Assembly: GCA_025463265.1 (NCBI GenBank)
Contig: JAOBWH010000191.1
Span: 1-64,000, forward strand
DNA length: 64,000 nucleotides
DNA from: Ilumatobacteraceae bacterium
GTDB taxonomy: Bacteria > Actinomycetota > Acidimicrobiia > Acidimicrobiales > Iamiaceae
Direction: 5' to 3'
Part shown: piece after piece, positions 1 through 7,470 of the stretch
Layout of the letters: every line of letters begins with the position of its first letter
Numbering within the stretch: the stretch's first letter is position 1
Notes under the pieces: generated by a model
What the model was told of the DNA's origin: nothing
The model's input: the letters and a program-made list of their open reading frames with translations, nothing else
The model's database searches: none
Program-made: the position numbers and the translations under genes

Positions 1-156
1 ATAGCCGGCCGACAGGGCGCCGTGCAGGCCCCAGCCGATGGCGCCGGCGGCCACGACGACCGGCGCCACGGGCAGGCCGCGGCGAACCATGTCCTGGGCG
101 AGCTGTCGCTCGACCTCGGGCACGGCCACGTCTGTCCCGTCGGCCACGGCGGTCAC
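1..156 (-). CDS. Partial membrane protein, probably ATP synthase subunit I-like (C-terminus off the window)
   Basis: Only the first 52 codons lie in the window; the gene runs off the left edge. It starts with GTG at 156, and that GTG shares bases with the TGA of the gene before it (GTGA), so translation is probably coupled. The visible protein has a short charged N-terminus (VERQLAQDMVRR) followed by a hydrophobic segment (LPVAPVVVAAGAIGWGLHG) that looks like a first membrane helix. In actinobacteria the order wecA/rfe - small AtpI-like protein(s) - atpB is conserved (known for Mycobacterium). From that position I infer a helper protein of the F1Fo ATP synthase. The sequence seen is too short to prove the family. 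Confidence 0.55.
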   Translation of the reverse strand, partial: MTAVADGTDVAVPEVERQLAQDMVRRGLPVAPVVVAAGAIGWGLHGALSAGY

Positions 157-407
157 GCCTGACCGCGCTTCAGCACGCGGGCCTGCTCGGCGTCCATGGT
201 GGCGGCGTAGACGAAGTAGGCGCGCAGGAACTGGCCGATGACGGCGAGGGCGCCGAGCCCGAGGGCGAACGCCAACCTGACCCCGAGGGCCCGGTCGACG
301 ACATGGCCCACGAGCGCGAAGAGGAGCGGCGTGACGACCAGCTCGAAGGCGCGGGCGAGCGTGTCCCCGAAGCCGTTGTAGGTGTCTTGCCGGGCCTTGA
401 GATCCAC
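153..407 (-). CDS. AtpZ/AtpI-like small membrane protein
   Basis: An 84-residue protein with two predicted membrane helices: about residues 16-34 (ELVVTPLLFALVGHVVDRAL) and 38-58 (FALGLGALAVIGQFLRAYFV). It ends in a charged tail (MDAEQARVLKRGQA). This matches the layout of the AtpZ/AtpI family, which assists assembly of the Fo c-ring or Mg2+ supply in ATP synthase operons (family knowledge). The GTG start at 407 gives the usual length for the family. The gene overlaps the next, partial gene by 4 nt. It is the first gene after a recognisable promoter at 472-500, so it probably opens the atp operon transcript, which continues off the window to the left. Confidence 0.75.
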   Translation of the reverse strand: MDLKARQDTYNGFGDTLARAFELVVTPLLFALVGHVVDRALGVRLAFALGLGALAVIGQFLRAYFVYAATMDAEQARVLKRGQA

Positions 408-430
408 GTCCCCACGCTCTCCACGTTCCG

Positions 431-448
431 GCGGGGCGCTCGCCCCGC
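431..448. other. Hairpin in the leader of the atpZ/atp transcript
   Basis: A perfect palindrome GCGGGGCG-CT-CGCCCCGC lies between the predicted transcription start (about 465) and the GTG start at 407. On the minus strand it would fold in the 5' untranslated region. No T-run follows it, so it does not look like a classical terminator. It could stabilise the mRNA or tune entry into the atp operon. The role is inferred. Confidence 0.45.
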
Positions 449-471
449 GCTCGACTCGTGAAAGTTTTCGC

Positions 472-500
472 AATCTAAGCCCGGGTTTCAACGGTCGCAA
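472..500 (-). promoter_or_regulatory. Sigma-70-type promoter of the atp operon
   Basis: On the minus strand TTGCGA (495-500) and TAGATT (472-477) are separated by exactly 17 nt. Each matches four of six bases of the -35 and -10 consensus, and the area is noticeably richer in A/T than its surroundings. The element sits in the 119-nt gap between the wecA-like gene and the AtpZ-like gene, so it would start a transcript for the ATP synthase genes independent of glyA/wecA read-through. Confidence 0.55.
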
Positions 501-526
501 ATTCGGCCGCCCGGGACCGGCGGAGA

Positions 527-1735
527 CTAGTGGTCCTGCGGCTCGTGGTGCACGGGCGCGGGCGGCTCCGGCGGCGGCTCGGGCGGCAGGTCGAGGTCGA
601 GCTGGAGCTGCCCGTGCGCCCGCGTGCGCGTGCGGCGCACCTCGGGGTGCAGCACCGTGTACAGACCGACCCCGAGGGCGGCCACGCCGAACGGGACGAT
701 GGCGTTGCCCCGATCGGTGTAGACGGGCCACAGCACGAAGCCCGACAGGATCGCCGTCCACGCCCACAGGATCAGCACCGACCGTCGTTGGCCGTGGCCG
801 AGGCGCATGAGCCGGTGGTGCAGGTGGTCCTTGTCGGCCTCGGCGAGCGAGGCCCGCTTCCGCGCCCGGCGCACGATCGCGAAGGCCGCGTCGAAGATCG
901 GGATGCCCATCACGAAGAACGGGATGAACAGCGGGGCGAAGAAGAAGAAGACCTGACCGGAGAAGGGCTGGCTGGTCTGCCCGCCCACGAGGATGGTGGA
1001 CGCCGCCATCAGCCCGCCGAGCATGAGGGCGCCACCGTCGCCCATGAAGATGCGCGCCGGGTTGAAGTTGTGCGGAAGGAAGCCGAGGCAGATCCCGGCG
1101 GTGATCACGCAGATGAGCGGGCTCGGGTTCGACGGCAGGATCACCTGCACGTCGGCGGTGGCGAGGTGGTGGCCGTACAGGAAGAAGGTCCCCGCCCCGA
1201 TGGCGACGATGCCTGCGGCCAGGCCGTCGAGCCCGTCGATCAGGTTCACCGCGTTGGCCATGCCGAGCACCCACAGCACCGTGATCAGCGGCGCCAGGCC
1301 CGGCCCCACCACGAACAAGAAGTCCAGGAACGGCGGCCGGAAGTACAGCATCGTGACGCCGAACAGGTACATGACCGACGCCGCCAGCACGATGCCCGCC
1401 GTCTTCGCCGGCGCGGACACGTCGCGCACGTCGTCGAGCGTCCCCACCGCGCAGAGGATCACCGCGCCCACGACGACGCCGATGATGGTGGACACCTGCC
1501 CCTCGAACACCGCCGGGAACCCGCCCGACAGCCACGCCACGGCCATCGCCGCGAGGAAGCCGATGAGCATGGCCACGCCGCCGAGCAGCGGCATGGGCTT
1601 CTCGTGCACGGAGCGGTCCGACGGGACCGCCACCACCTGGAGGCGCCGCGCCGCCCACTTGACCAACGGCGTGATGGCGAACGTCACCGCGAGCGCGATG
1701 ACGAAGGCAGCCACGTAGGCGGGTGTGGTGGGCAT
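527..1735 (-). CDS. wecA: UDP-GlcNAc:polyprenyl-phosphate GlcNAc-1-phosphate transferase (WecA/Rfe type)
   Basis: A polytopic inner-membrane protein of 402 residues in the MraY/WecA family. It transfers a sugar-1-phosphate from UDP-sugar to decaprenyl/undecaprenyl phosphate, the first step of arabinogalactan-linker or teichoic/O-chain type polymers. Hallmarks are visible: the Asp pair in VGTLDDVRD, the Mg2+ motif NAVNLIDGLDGLAAG, the loop FMGDGGALMLG and the His-rich loop HLHHRLMRLGHG. The C-terminus is a proline-rich cytoplasmic tail (LPPEPPPEPPAP). The ATG at 1735 follows glyA by 28 nt. The order glyA - wecA - atpI - atp is typical of actinobacteria and supports the Rfe assignment over MraY, which sits in the dcw cluster. 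Confidence 0.88.
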   Translation of the reverse strand: MPTTPAYVAAFVIALAVTFAITPLVKWAARRLQVVAVPSDRSVHEKPMPLLGGVAMLIGFLAAMAVAWLSGGFPAVFEGQVSTIIGVVVGAVILCAVGTLDDVRDVSAPAKTAGIVLAASVMYLFGVTMLYFRPPFLDFLFVVGPGLAPLITVLWVLGMANAVNLIDGLDGLAAGIVAIGAGTFFLYGHHLATADVQVILPSNPSPLICVITAGICLGFLPHNFNPARIFMGDGGALMLGGLMAASTILVGGQTSQPFSGQVFFFFAPLFIPFFVMGIPIFDAAFAIVRRARKRASLAEADKDHLHHRLMRLGHGQRRSVLILWAWTAILSGFVLWPVYTDRGNAIVPFGVAALGVGLYTVLHPEVRRTRTRAHGQLQLDLDLPPEPPPEPPAPVHHEPQDH

Positions 1736-1763
1736 CTCCGACCAGTCTGACCCTCAGGGAGGG

Positions 1764-3008
1764 TCAGGAGGGGTAGGGGGCGAACTTCGAGCAGAGGTTG
1801 GCCACGGCGTCGCGGGTCTCGGCGATCACCGCCTGGTCGTCGCGGTGCGTGAGGACGCGGTGGATCTGGAAGGCGATCTCCCGCATCTCGCGGTGACCCA
1901 TCCCCTGCGTGGTCACCGCCGGGGCCCCGATCCGCAGGCCCGACGTGATGTACGGGGGACGCTCGTCGCCGGGCACCGTGTTCTCGTTGAGGCTGATGCC
2001 CGCCTTGTCGAGGATGAGCCGGGCCTTCTTGCCGGACAGGTCGGCGTCGAAGGGCCGGAGGTCCACGAGCATGAGGTGGTTGTCGGTGCCGCCCGACACG
2101 AGCCGGAAGCCGTGGCCGGCCAGGGCCTCGGCCAGCGCGGCGGCGTTGGACACGATCTCGGCGGCGTAGGTCCCGAACTCGGGCGTGGCCGCCTCGCGGA
2201 AGGCCACGGCCTTGGCGGCGATCACGTGGTCGAGGGGCCCGCCCTGCGAGCCGGGGAACACGGCCTTGTCGATGGCAGCGGCGTGCTCGGCCTTCGACAG
2301 GATGCAGCCGCCCCGCGGGCCGCGCAGCGTCTTGTGCGTGGTGAAGGTGACGATGTCGGCCACGGGCACCGGGTTCGGGTGCACGCCGCCGGCGATGAGG
2401 CCGGCGATGTGGGCCGCATCGAACATGAACAGGGCGCCGACCTCGTCGGCGATCTCGCGGAACGGCTGCGGGTCGATGATCCGCGGGTAGGCGGTCGCGC
2501 CGGCCACGATGATCTTCGGCCGGTGCTCGATCGCCAGGTCTCGCACCTGGTCGAAGTCGATGCGCTCGTCGGAGGGCGTCACGCCGTAGGACACGAAGTT
2601 GTAGAGGATGCCGCTGGCGTTGACCGGCGACCCGTGCGTGAGGTGGCCGCCCTGGTCCAGGCGCAGGCCCAGCACGGTGTCGCCATGGTCGAGCAGACCG
2701 AGGTACACCGCCATGTTGGCGTTGGCGCCGGAGTGGGGCTGGACGTTGGCGTGCTCGGCGCCGAACAGCGCCTTGACCCGCTCGCGAGCCAGCTCCTCGG
2801 CCTGATCGATGATCTCGTTGCCGCCGTAGTAGCGCTTGCCGGGGTAGCCCTCGGAGTACTTGTTGGTGAGGACGGACCCCGTTGCCTCCATCACCGCCGG
2901 GGAGGTGAAGTTCTCCGAGGCGATGAGCTGGACCGTGCGGTTCTGGCGGTCTCGCTCGGCGTCGATGATCGAGAACAGTTCGGTGTCACGTTCGGTGGGC
3001 CAGCTCAT
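1764..3008 (-). CDS. glyA: Serine hydroxymethyltransferase
   Basis: A 414-residue PLP enzyme that interconverts serine and glycine with tetrahydrofolate and so feeds one-carbon units. The PLP lysine sits in the motif [15 protein letters not shown]. The N-terminal [20 protein letters not shown] stretch and the YYGGNE motif ([18 protein letters not shown]) are diagnostic for the family. The ATG at 3008 was chosen because it is preceded by AGGAG at good spacing and overlaps the rpiB stop by 4 nt (ATGA). The frame stays open further upstream, but that part is a shadow of rpiB. It sits in an rpiB-glyA-wecA run on one strand. Confidence 0.97.
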   Translation of the reverse strand: MSWPTERDTELFSIIDAERDRQNRTVQLIASENFTSPAVMEATGSVLTNKYSEGYPGKRYYGGNEIIDQAEELARERVKALFGAEHANVQPHSGANANMAVYLGLLDHGDTVLGLRLDQGGHLTHGSPVNASGILYNFVSYGVTPSDERIDFDQVRDLAIEHRPKIIVAGATAYPRIIDPQPFREIADEVGALFMFDAAHIAGLIAGGVHPNPVPVADIVTFTTHKTLRGPRGGCILSKAEHAAAIDKAVFPGSQGGPLDHVIAAKAVAFREAATPEFGTYAAEIVSNAAALAEALAGHGFRLVSGGTDNHLMLVDLRPFDADLSGKKARLILDKAGISLNENTVPGDERPPYITSGLRIGAPAVTTQGMGHREMREIAFQIHRVLTHRDDQAVIAETRDAVANLCSKFAPYPS

Positions 3009-3538
3009 GCGGATGCTCCTTTGGCGGTGCCGGCGGCCCGGGCGGTGATGCCCGGGATGAGGGAATCGAGGTAGCGGTCGAGGGCGCGGCCGTCTTGACC
3101 CCGCGCCGCGATCTCGCCCAGCTGGTCGACGCGCCGCTGGTGGCGGCCGGCCTGGTAGTCGGTCTGGAGGAAGCAGATGACGATCTCGTCCGCCAGGCCC
3201 GGCGCCACGATGCGCCCGCCCATGGACAGCACGTTGGCGTCGTTGTGCTCTCGGGCCATGCGGGCGGTGTAGAGGTCGTTGCACAGGGCGGCACGGACGC
3301 CGGCCACCTTGTTGGCGGCGATCTGCTCGCCCTGCCCGGATCCGCCGAGCACGATGCCGCGCTCGGCGTCGCCGCGGACCACCGCGCGGCCCACCGCGGC
3401 GCAGTAGCCGGGGTAGTCGACGGAATCGGTGCCGTCGGTGCCGAGGTCGGTCACGGTGTGGTCGAGCCCGGTCAAGATGGTGACGAGGTGCGACTTCAGG
3501 TCGAACCCGGCGTGGTCAGCGCCGATCGCGATCCGCAT
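3005..3538 (-). CDS. rpiB: Ribose-5-phosphate isomerase B
   Basis: A 177-residue RpiB/LacAB-family isomerase converting ribose 5-phosphate and ribulose 5-phosphate. It begins [15 protein letters not shown], the typical N-terminus. It then shows [33 protein letters not shown] (anion-binding G-rich loop) and [18 protein letters not shown], all characteristic of the family. The active-site cysteine of some RpiB enzymes is replaced by serine (GGSGQGE), as known in mycobacterial RpiB. The stop overlaps glyA's ATG by 4 nt, and the start lies inside the end of the upstream phosphatase gene (23-nt overlap), so the three genes form a coupled operon. Confidence 0.95.
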   Translation of the reverse strand: MRIAIGADHAGFDLKSHLVTILTGLDHTVTDLGTDGTDSVDYPGYCAAVGRAVVRGDAERGIVLGGSGQGEQIAANKVAGVRAALCNDLYTARMAREHNDANVLSMGGRIVAPGLADEIVICFLQTDYQAGRHQRRVDQLGEIAARGQDGRALDRYLDSLIPGITARAAGTAKGASA

Positions 3539-4130
3539 GGATGCCTCCGGTGGTGGCTGGGGCGACCGCGGGGTCGCGAGGGGTGGGTTCGGGCCAGGCC
3601 AGGCCGACGAAGGTCGCCAGGAGGCGGTCCAGGCTGTCGGCGCAGGCACGGAACGTGCGCGCCGAGCCGCCCATGGGGTCGGGGATCTCCGACGAGGGAT
3701 CACGGGTGACGTAGTCCTCGGGCGTCCGCATGGAACCCGCGCGCTCGACCCAGGTCCGCAGGTCGACGCCGGGGGGACGGGGGCCGATGACCTCGACCGA
3801 CCGCACCAGCTCCGGCAGCGTGAACGCCCGGGCGAAGAGGGTCTCGTCGAGCTTGGTGACCTCGAGGATGTGCTGGCGCTCCATCCCGATGATCACCGAT
3901 GCACCGGCGAGCAGCTCCGGGGTGACCTTCTGCGCCGTGTGCCCGGAGATGTCCAGGCCGAGCCGGGCCATGGCCTTCACCGCGTGGCGCTCGGCCGGAC
4001 GGTCGTCGAACAGCAGGCCCGCCGAGGCCACAGTCACGTCCGGTGCCGCGGTGGCGAGCTGGGCGCGCAGCAGCCCCTCCGCCATGGGGGAACGGCAGAT
4101 GTTGCCGGTGCAGATGAAGGCGACGTCGAT
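3516..4130 (-). CDS. Low-molecular-weight protein tyrosine phosphatase family, start codon unclear
   Basis: The protein carries the phosphatase P-loop C(X)5R-S as VAFICTGNICRSPMAEG at its very N-terminus and the late acid-loop region SSEIPDPMGG, placing it in the LMW-PTP/arsenate-reductase fold. The body is longer than the usual 150-160 residues and ends in a Pro-rich tail overlapping rpiB. Oddity: reading upstream of the P-loop in this frame there is no ATG, GTG, TTG or CTG codon back into the opposite-strand thiolase-like gene. The coordinate given uses the ATC codon just before DVAFICTGN, where family members normally have Met. The first ATG in frame falls after the catalytic cysteine. A non-standard start, a frameshift or a sequence error are all possible. 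In related genomes a PTP gene sits in this position before rpiB. Confidence 0.75.
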   Translation of the reverse strand: MDVAFICTGNICRSPMAEGLLRAQLATAAPDVTVASAGLLFDDRPAERHAVKAMARLGLDISGHTAQKVTPELLAGASVIIGMERQHILEVTKLDETLFARAFTLPELVRSVEVIGPRPPGVDLRTWVERAGSMRTPEDYVTRDPSSEIPDPMGGSARTFRACADSLDRLLATFVGLAWPEPTPRDPAVAPATTGGIHADRDRR

Positions 4131-4167
4131 GGTCGGATCGTAGTTGGCCCCTGCCGCAGGCCTGACC

Positions 4168-4183
4168 TTGACCGCCCGGTCAG
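4168..4183. promoter_or_regulatory. Inverted repeat, candidate operator (TTGACC-N4-GGTCAG)
   Basis: A palindrome TGACCG-CC-CGGTCA lies in the gap between the minus-strand phosphatase and the plus-strand thiolase-like gene, about 44 nt before the latter's ATG. The same 16-nt pattern TTGACC-N4-GGTCAR occurs only once more in the window, at 26446-26461, between an acyl-CoA dehydrogenase gene and an F420-type oxidoreductase gene. The shared site suggests one regulator (TetR-like by style) for lipid-related genes. That last step is inference. Confidence 0.6.
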
Positions 4184-4226
4184 GTACCCCGTTGACTGGC
4201 GCCTCCGCATCTGCCGAGGAGAACCG

Positions 4227-5726
4227 ATGTCGCCAGGTCCTGCCGCACTCGACCCCCGCACGCCCGTCGTGGTCGCCGTGGGCCAGGTGGAGCAGCGCAC
4301 CACCGACCTCGCGGCAGCCCTCGAGCCGACGGCGCTGCTCGGCGAGGCGGCCCGCGCCGCGCAGCGCGACAGCGGAACCGACCGCCTGCTCGCCGCGGTC
4401 GACACCCTGGCCGTCATCCACATCCTCTCCCACCGCTACGGCGACCCGGGCGCCCTCGTGGCGGCCGAGCTCGGCATCGCGCCGGCACGGACCATCGCCA
4501 CCGACGACGGCGGCAACTACCCGCAGTCGCTGCTGAACCGGGCGTGCGCCGAGATCGCCGCCGGCGGCTCCGGCACGTGGCTGATCGGCGGGGCGGAGTC
4601 GTGGCGCACCCGCCAGGCCGCCCGGGCGCAGGGGACCTGGCTCGACTGGACCGTGCAGGATGAGGGCGTGGCGCCCACCGAGTCGGTCACCAACCAGCAG
4701 CCCCTGTCCCACGACGGCGAATGGGCCCGCGGCGTGGTGCTGCCCGCGTCGATCTACGCCCTGTTCGAGAACGCCCACCGAGCACAGCAGGGCTGGTCGA
4801 TCGACGAGCACCGGGACCGCCTGGCCGCCCTCTACGCCGGGTTCAGCGAGGTGGCGGTCGACAATCCGCACGCCTGGATCCGCGAGCCGTGGACGGCGGC
4901 GGAGATCCGCGACCCCTCGCCCCGCAACCGGATGGTGGGGTTCCCGTACACGAAGGTGATGAACGCCAACAACGCCGTGGAGCAGGCGGCGTGCTTCGTC
5001 GTCACCTCCGTCGGCCAGGCCCGGGACCTGGGCATCGCCTCGGACCGCTGGGTCTTCCCGTGGTCGGGGTCCGACGCCCACGAGCACTGGTTCGTGTCCC
5101 ACCGGGCCTCGCTCGGCCGTGCGCCGGCGATCGGCATCGCCGGCCGCGCCGCCCTCGATCTCGCCGGGGTCGGGGTCGACGACCTGGCCCACATCGACGT
5201 GTACTCCTGCTTCCCGAGCGCCGTGCAGATCGCCGCCGAGGAGATCGGCCTGGGCACCGACCGGCCGCTGACGGTCACCGGCGGCCTGTCCTTCGGCGGT
5301 GGGCCGTGGAACAACTACGTGAGCCACTCGATCGCCGCGATGGCCGACCGGCTGCGCGCCGACCCCGGGTCGCTCGGCCTCGTCACCGCCAACGGCGGCT
5401 ACCTCACCAAGCACGCGTTCGGCGTCTACAGCACCACGCCGCCCCCGGTCCCGTGGCGCCACGCCCGCCCGCAGGACGAGGTCGACGTCCTCCCCCGCCG
5501 CGAGCTCTGCGAGGTGGTCGACGGCGCGGTCACGGTGGAGTCCGCGGTCGTCATGCACGATCGCGACAGCGTCCCGGAGGCCGCCATCGTGTCCACGTTC
5601 GTCCCTGACGGCCGCCGAGCCTGGGCCACCACGTCCGACCCCGAGGCCCTCCACCGGATGATCACCGAGGAGACCGCCGGAGCAGAGGGTGAGGTGGACC
5701 CAGAAGGGGTGTTCACCTTCACCTGA
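4227..5726 (+). CDS. Thiolase-like acetyl-CoA acetyltransferase homologue with unusual active site
   Basis: A 499-residue protein of the thiolase superfamily, of the long actinobacterial type with an extra C-terminal domain. Thiolase landmarks can be aligned but are altered. The nucleophile loop reads GGNYPQSLLNRAC with no Cys at the usual CGSG position. The NEAF-type motif reads DVYSCFPSAVQIAAEE. The GHP motif reads GGLSFGGGPWNNY without the His. The final Cys loop reads TANGGYLTKHAFGVYS. So the two classic cysteines seem missing, though a His (TKHAFG) is present. It may act on acyl-CoA by another mechanism or bind without turnover. The ATG at 4227 has a GAGGAG ribosome-binding site. It is divergent from the phosphatase and carries a candidate operator upstream that is shared with an acyl-CoA dehydrogenase. 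Confidence 0.75.
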   Translation: MSPGPAALDPRTPVVVAVGQVEQRTTDLAAALEPTALLGEAARAAQRDSGTDRLLAAVDTLAVIHILSHRYGDPGALVAAELGIAPARTIATDDGGNYPQSLLNRACAEIAAGGSGTWLIGGAESWRTRQAARAQGTWLDWTVQDEGVAPTESVTNQQPLSHDGEWARGVVLPASIYALFENAHRAQQGWSIDEHRDRLAALYAGFSEVAVDNPHAWIREPWTAAEIRDPSPRNRMVGFPYTKVMNANNAVEQAACFVVTSVGQARDLGIASDRWVFPWSGSDAHEHWFVSHRASLGRAPAIGIAGRAALDLAGVGVDDLAHIDVYSCFPSAVQIAAEEIGLGTDRPLTVTGGLSFGGGPWNNYVSHSIAAMADRLRADPGSLGLVTANGGYLTKHAFGVYSTTPPPVPWRHARPQDEVDVLPRRELCEVVDGAVTVESAVVMHDRDSVPEAAIVSTFVPDGRRAWATTSDPEALHRMITEETAGAEGEVDPEGVFTFT

Positions 5727-5931
5727 CCCCCCGGCCGAGCGTGAGCCCCGAGCGCGAGGAGTGGTTCGACCTTCGAGCGAAGCGAGCCCGGGGGTCTGGG
5801 GGCAGAGCTTGCGGAGCCCCCAGGACCAGCGAGGTGCGACGAAGTCGTGCCGAGCTGCGAAGGCAGCCGGGCGTCAGCCCGCCGTCAAGTTCGAGGAACG
5901 GAGTGAGCGCCAGCGAACGAGTGACGAGAGG
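5727..5931. other. Structured intergenic stretch between convergent genes
   Basis: No gene is supported here. The stretch is packed with short inverted motifs of the kind GAGCGAAGCGAG, GAGCTTGCGGAGC and GAACGGAGTGAGCG. The clearest hairpin is CTGGGGGC (5796-5803) with GCCCCCAG (5816-5823). A second, GAGTGAC-gagag-GTCACTC (5919-5937), contains the stop codon of the small minus-strand gene. It probably terminates transcription from both sides, but no T-runs are present. Confidence 0.5.
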
Positions 5932-6120
5932 TCACTCCCGATGCTTTGGCCTGGTGGTCTGGTCGGCTTCCTCGCCGTCGATGGCGACGGCGAGCGCGCC
6001 GACGACGATCGCCAGGACCGACACGATGTCGGCCATCTCGCTGTCCACCCAGTTGGCGGCCCGGAGGCCGATCAGGACCACGCCGGCGATGATGATCGAG
6101 AAGCCGATCTTCGTGGTCAC
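5932..6120 (-). CDS. Small two-helix membrane protein
   Basis: A 62-residue protein with a GTG start. Two hydrophobic segments (FSIIIAGVVLIGLRAANWV and MADIVSVLAIVVGALAVAI) are followed by an acidic and then basic C-terminal tail (DGEEADQTTRPKHRE). No family is recognised. It lies 57 nt downstream of sua5 on the same strand and may be co-transcribed with it. The stop codon is inside a hairpin (5919-5937). Codon third positions are G/C-rich like the neighbours, which supports a real gene. Confidence 0.6.
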   Translation of the reverse strand: MTTKIGFSIIIAGVVLIGLRAANWVDSEMADIVSVLAIVVGALAVAIDGEEADQTTRPKHRE

Positions 6121-6177
6121 CCCGCCAGCATGACCGCCGCGGGTCCAGCGATGCGAGATGCCGTCGGGACGGAGCGC

Positions 6178-6795
6178 TCAGCCCAGCTGATCGGCGGTGA
6201 TGGCGCCCTCGCGGAGGATGGACCACGTGTCACCCGACGCGTCGACGACCGTGCTGGCGAGGGTGCCGGCGGGTCCTCCGTCCACCACGAGGTCGACCGC
6301 GCCCACCAGCGAGGCGGCGGCAGCGGCGGCCGAGGCCGGGGTCGGCTCGCCCGAACGGTTCGCGCTGGTGGTGGCGATGGGCCCGACGCCGGCGGCGAGG
6401 GCGCGCACGAACGGGTGGTCCGGGCAGCGGATCCCGATGGTGTCGCGGCCTCCGCCGAGCGCCAGCCCCGACGCCACCGCCGAGCGGCGCAGCACGATCG
6501 TGAGCGGACCGGGCCAGAGCTCGGCCATCCAGCGACCGACGGCGGGCTCGTCGAACGACACCAGCTCGAGCGCCTGGTCCAGATCGGCCACCAGGACGGC
6601 GAGCGGGTGGTCTGCGCTGCGGTCCTTCAGCTCGAAGAGGGCCTCGGTCGCGCCCTCGACGGACGGCAGGGCGGCGAGGCCGTAGACGGTGTCGGTGGGC
6701 AAGACGACCGTGCCGCCGCTGCCCAGCACCGCCATGGCCTGATCGAGCGCCTCGTCCGTTCCCGCCCCCACCACCGGTGCACCGATCTCTGACAC
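6178..6795 (-). CDS. sua5: L-threonylcarbamoyladenylate synthase
   Basis: A 205-residue Sua5/YrdC/TsaC enzyme that makes threonylcarbamoyl-AMP from Thr, bicarbonate and ATP for the t6A37 modification of ANN-decoding tRNAs. Diagnostic motifs are seen: TVVLPTDTVYGLAA (substrate-binding KxR/S region with LKDRSADHPLAVLV), ELWPGPLTIVL, GIRCPDHPFVRAL and PIATTSANRSGEPTP. The GTG at 6795 was selected because a TAGCGT -10 box (6804-6809) sits 8 nt upstream, the leaderless spacing seen repeatedly in this window. The order prfA-prmC-sua5 matches other actinobacteria, with a lipoprotein gene inserted divergently here. Confidence 0.93.
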   Translation of the reverse strand: MSEIGAPVVGAGTDEALDQAMAVLGSGGTVVLPTDTVYGLAALPSVEGATEALFELKDRSADHPLAVLVADLDQALELVSFDEPAVGRWMAELWPGPLTIVLRRSAVASGLALGGGRDTIGIRCPDHPFVRALAAGVGPIATTSANRSGEPTPASAAAAAASLVGAVDLVVDGGPAGTLASTVVDASGDTWSILREGAITADQLG

Positions 6796-6803
6796 GCCAG
6801 CGA

Positions 6804-6846
6804 ACGCTAGTGCTGTCCCGGACCGCCGGAGCACGACCTCTACGGT
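6804..6846. promoter_or_regulatory. Back-to-back leaderless promoters for sua5 and the lipoprotein gene
   Basis: Minus strand: TAGCGT (6804-6809), 8 nt before the sua5 GTG. Plus strand: TACGGT (6841-6846), 7 nt before the ATG at 6854. Neither start has a convincing Shine-Dalgarno sequence, so both mRNAs probably begin at or next to the start codon. Confidence 0.55.
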
Positions 6847-6853
6847 GGCGGCC

Positions 6854-7456
6854 ATGCGTCGCGCTCTGGTCCTGCTCGCTCCCATCCTCGTGGTCGCCGG
6901 CCTCGCCGCAGGCTGCAGCAGCGGTGCCGGGAGCGAGGGCGGCACCACCTCGGCCCCCGCCAGCACCACCACGACGAAGCCCACCTACGCCGACCTCGAC
7001 CCCGCCGACATCACCTTCCACGCCGTCCTGGAGATCGTCTCCTGCACGGGCGGCGGCATCCCCGGCGACACCGCTCCCACCACCGAGGCGACCACCTCGT
7101 CCACCGTTCCCGGAGCCGACGGGACCCTCTGCTACGTCCTCGGGCCCGCAGCGGGCGACGGTGCCGACCTGCGCGACGCCAAGGTCTACGCCGACGGGGC
7201 TGGCATCGAGGTCGCCGTGCGCGAGGAGTCGGTCGCTGCGCTCAACGAGATGTTCGACGCCTGCTACGAGGCCACCGCAGCCTGTCCGCCGGCGTCGACG
7301 GAAGGGCGGGGCTACGTGGCGATCGTGATCGACGGCCGCGTCATCTCGGTCCCGGCCAGCAATGATCCGGAGCTGGCGTCGACGCCGCTGGTGATCACCG
7401 GCGACTTCGACAGCACCCAGGCCACCGCCATCGCCGACGCCATCAACGGGGGCTGA
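6854..7456 (+). CDS. Lipoprotein with a SecD/SecF P1-head-like domain
   Basis: A 200-residue protein with a lipoprotein signal peptide (MRRALVLLAPILVVAGLAAGC; lipobox LAAGC) and a Ser/Thr-rich linker. The C-terminal part reads GYVAIVIDGRVISVPASNDP and then ITGDFDSTQATAIADAIN. That is very close to the SecDF P1-head signature, in which a conserved V(A)hhhDGxVISxP is followed by hxGxFxxxEAxxLAxxL. In SecD this periplasmic head domain helps proteins leave the translocon. Here it stands alone on a membrane anchor without the 12-helix channel. Its role may be as an extracytoplasmic accessory of Sec or an unrelated use of the fold; this is inference. It is convergent with prmC. Confidence 0.7.
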   Translation: MRRALVLLAPILVVAGLAAGCSSGAGSEGGTTSAPASTTTTKPTYADLDPADITFHAVLEIVSCTGGGIPGDTAPTTEATTSSTVPGADGTLCYVLGPAAGDGADLRDAKVYADGAGIEVAVREESVAALNEMFDACYEATAACPPASTEGRGYVAIVIDGRVISVPASNDPELASTPLVITGDFDSTQATAIADAINGG

Positions 7457-7470
7457 GAGGCCCAGGAGCG

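Noticed and set aside
431-448. GC-rich palindrome as terminator of wecA
   Set aside because: It lies downstream of a good promoter, inside the leader of the next transcript, and lacks a T-run.
2628-2650. Further TTGACC-like operator copies inside glyA, rpiB and other genes
   Set aside because: Individual TTGACC or GGTCAA half-sites occur in coding DNA but without the paired half-site at the 4-nt spacing.
1725-3074. Long plus-strand frame over glyA
   Set aside because: It mirrors glyA, has a composition rich in Gly/His/Asp/Val typical of antisense frames in GC-rich DNA, and no motif.
3516-5654. A 712-codon open frame on the minus strand through the thiolase-like gene
   Set aside because: Only the last ~205 codons (the phosphatase) show family motifs; the rest is the mirror frame of the thiolase-like gene with low-complexity residues.
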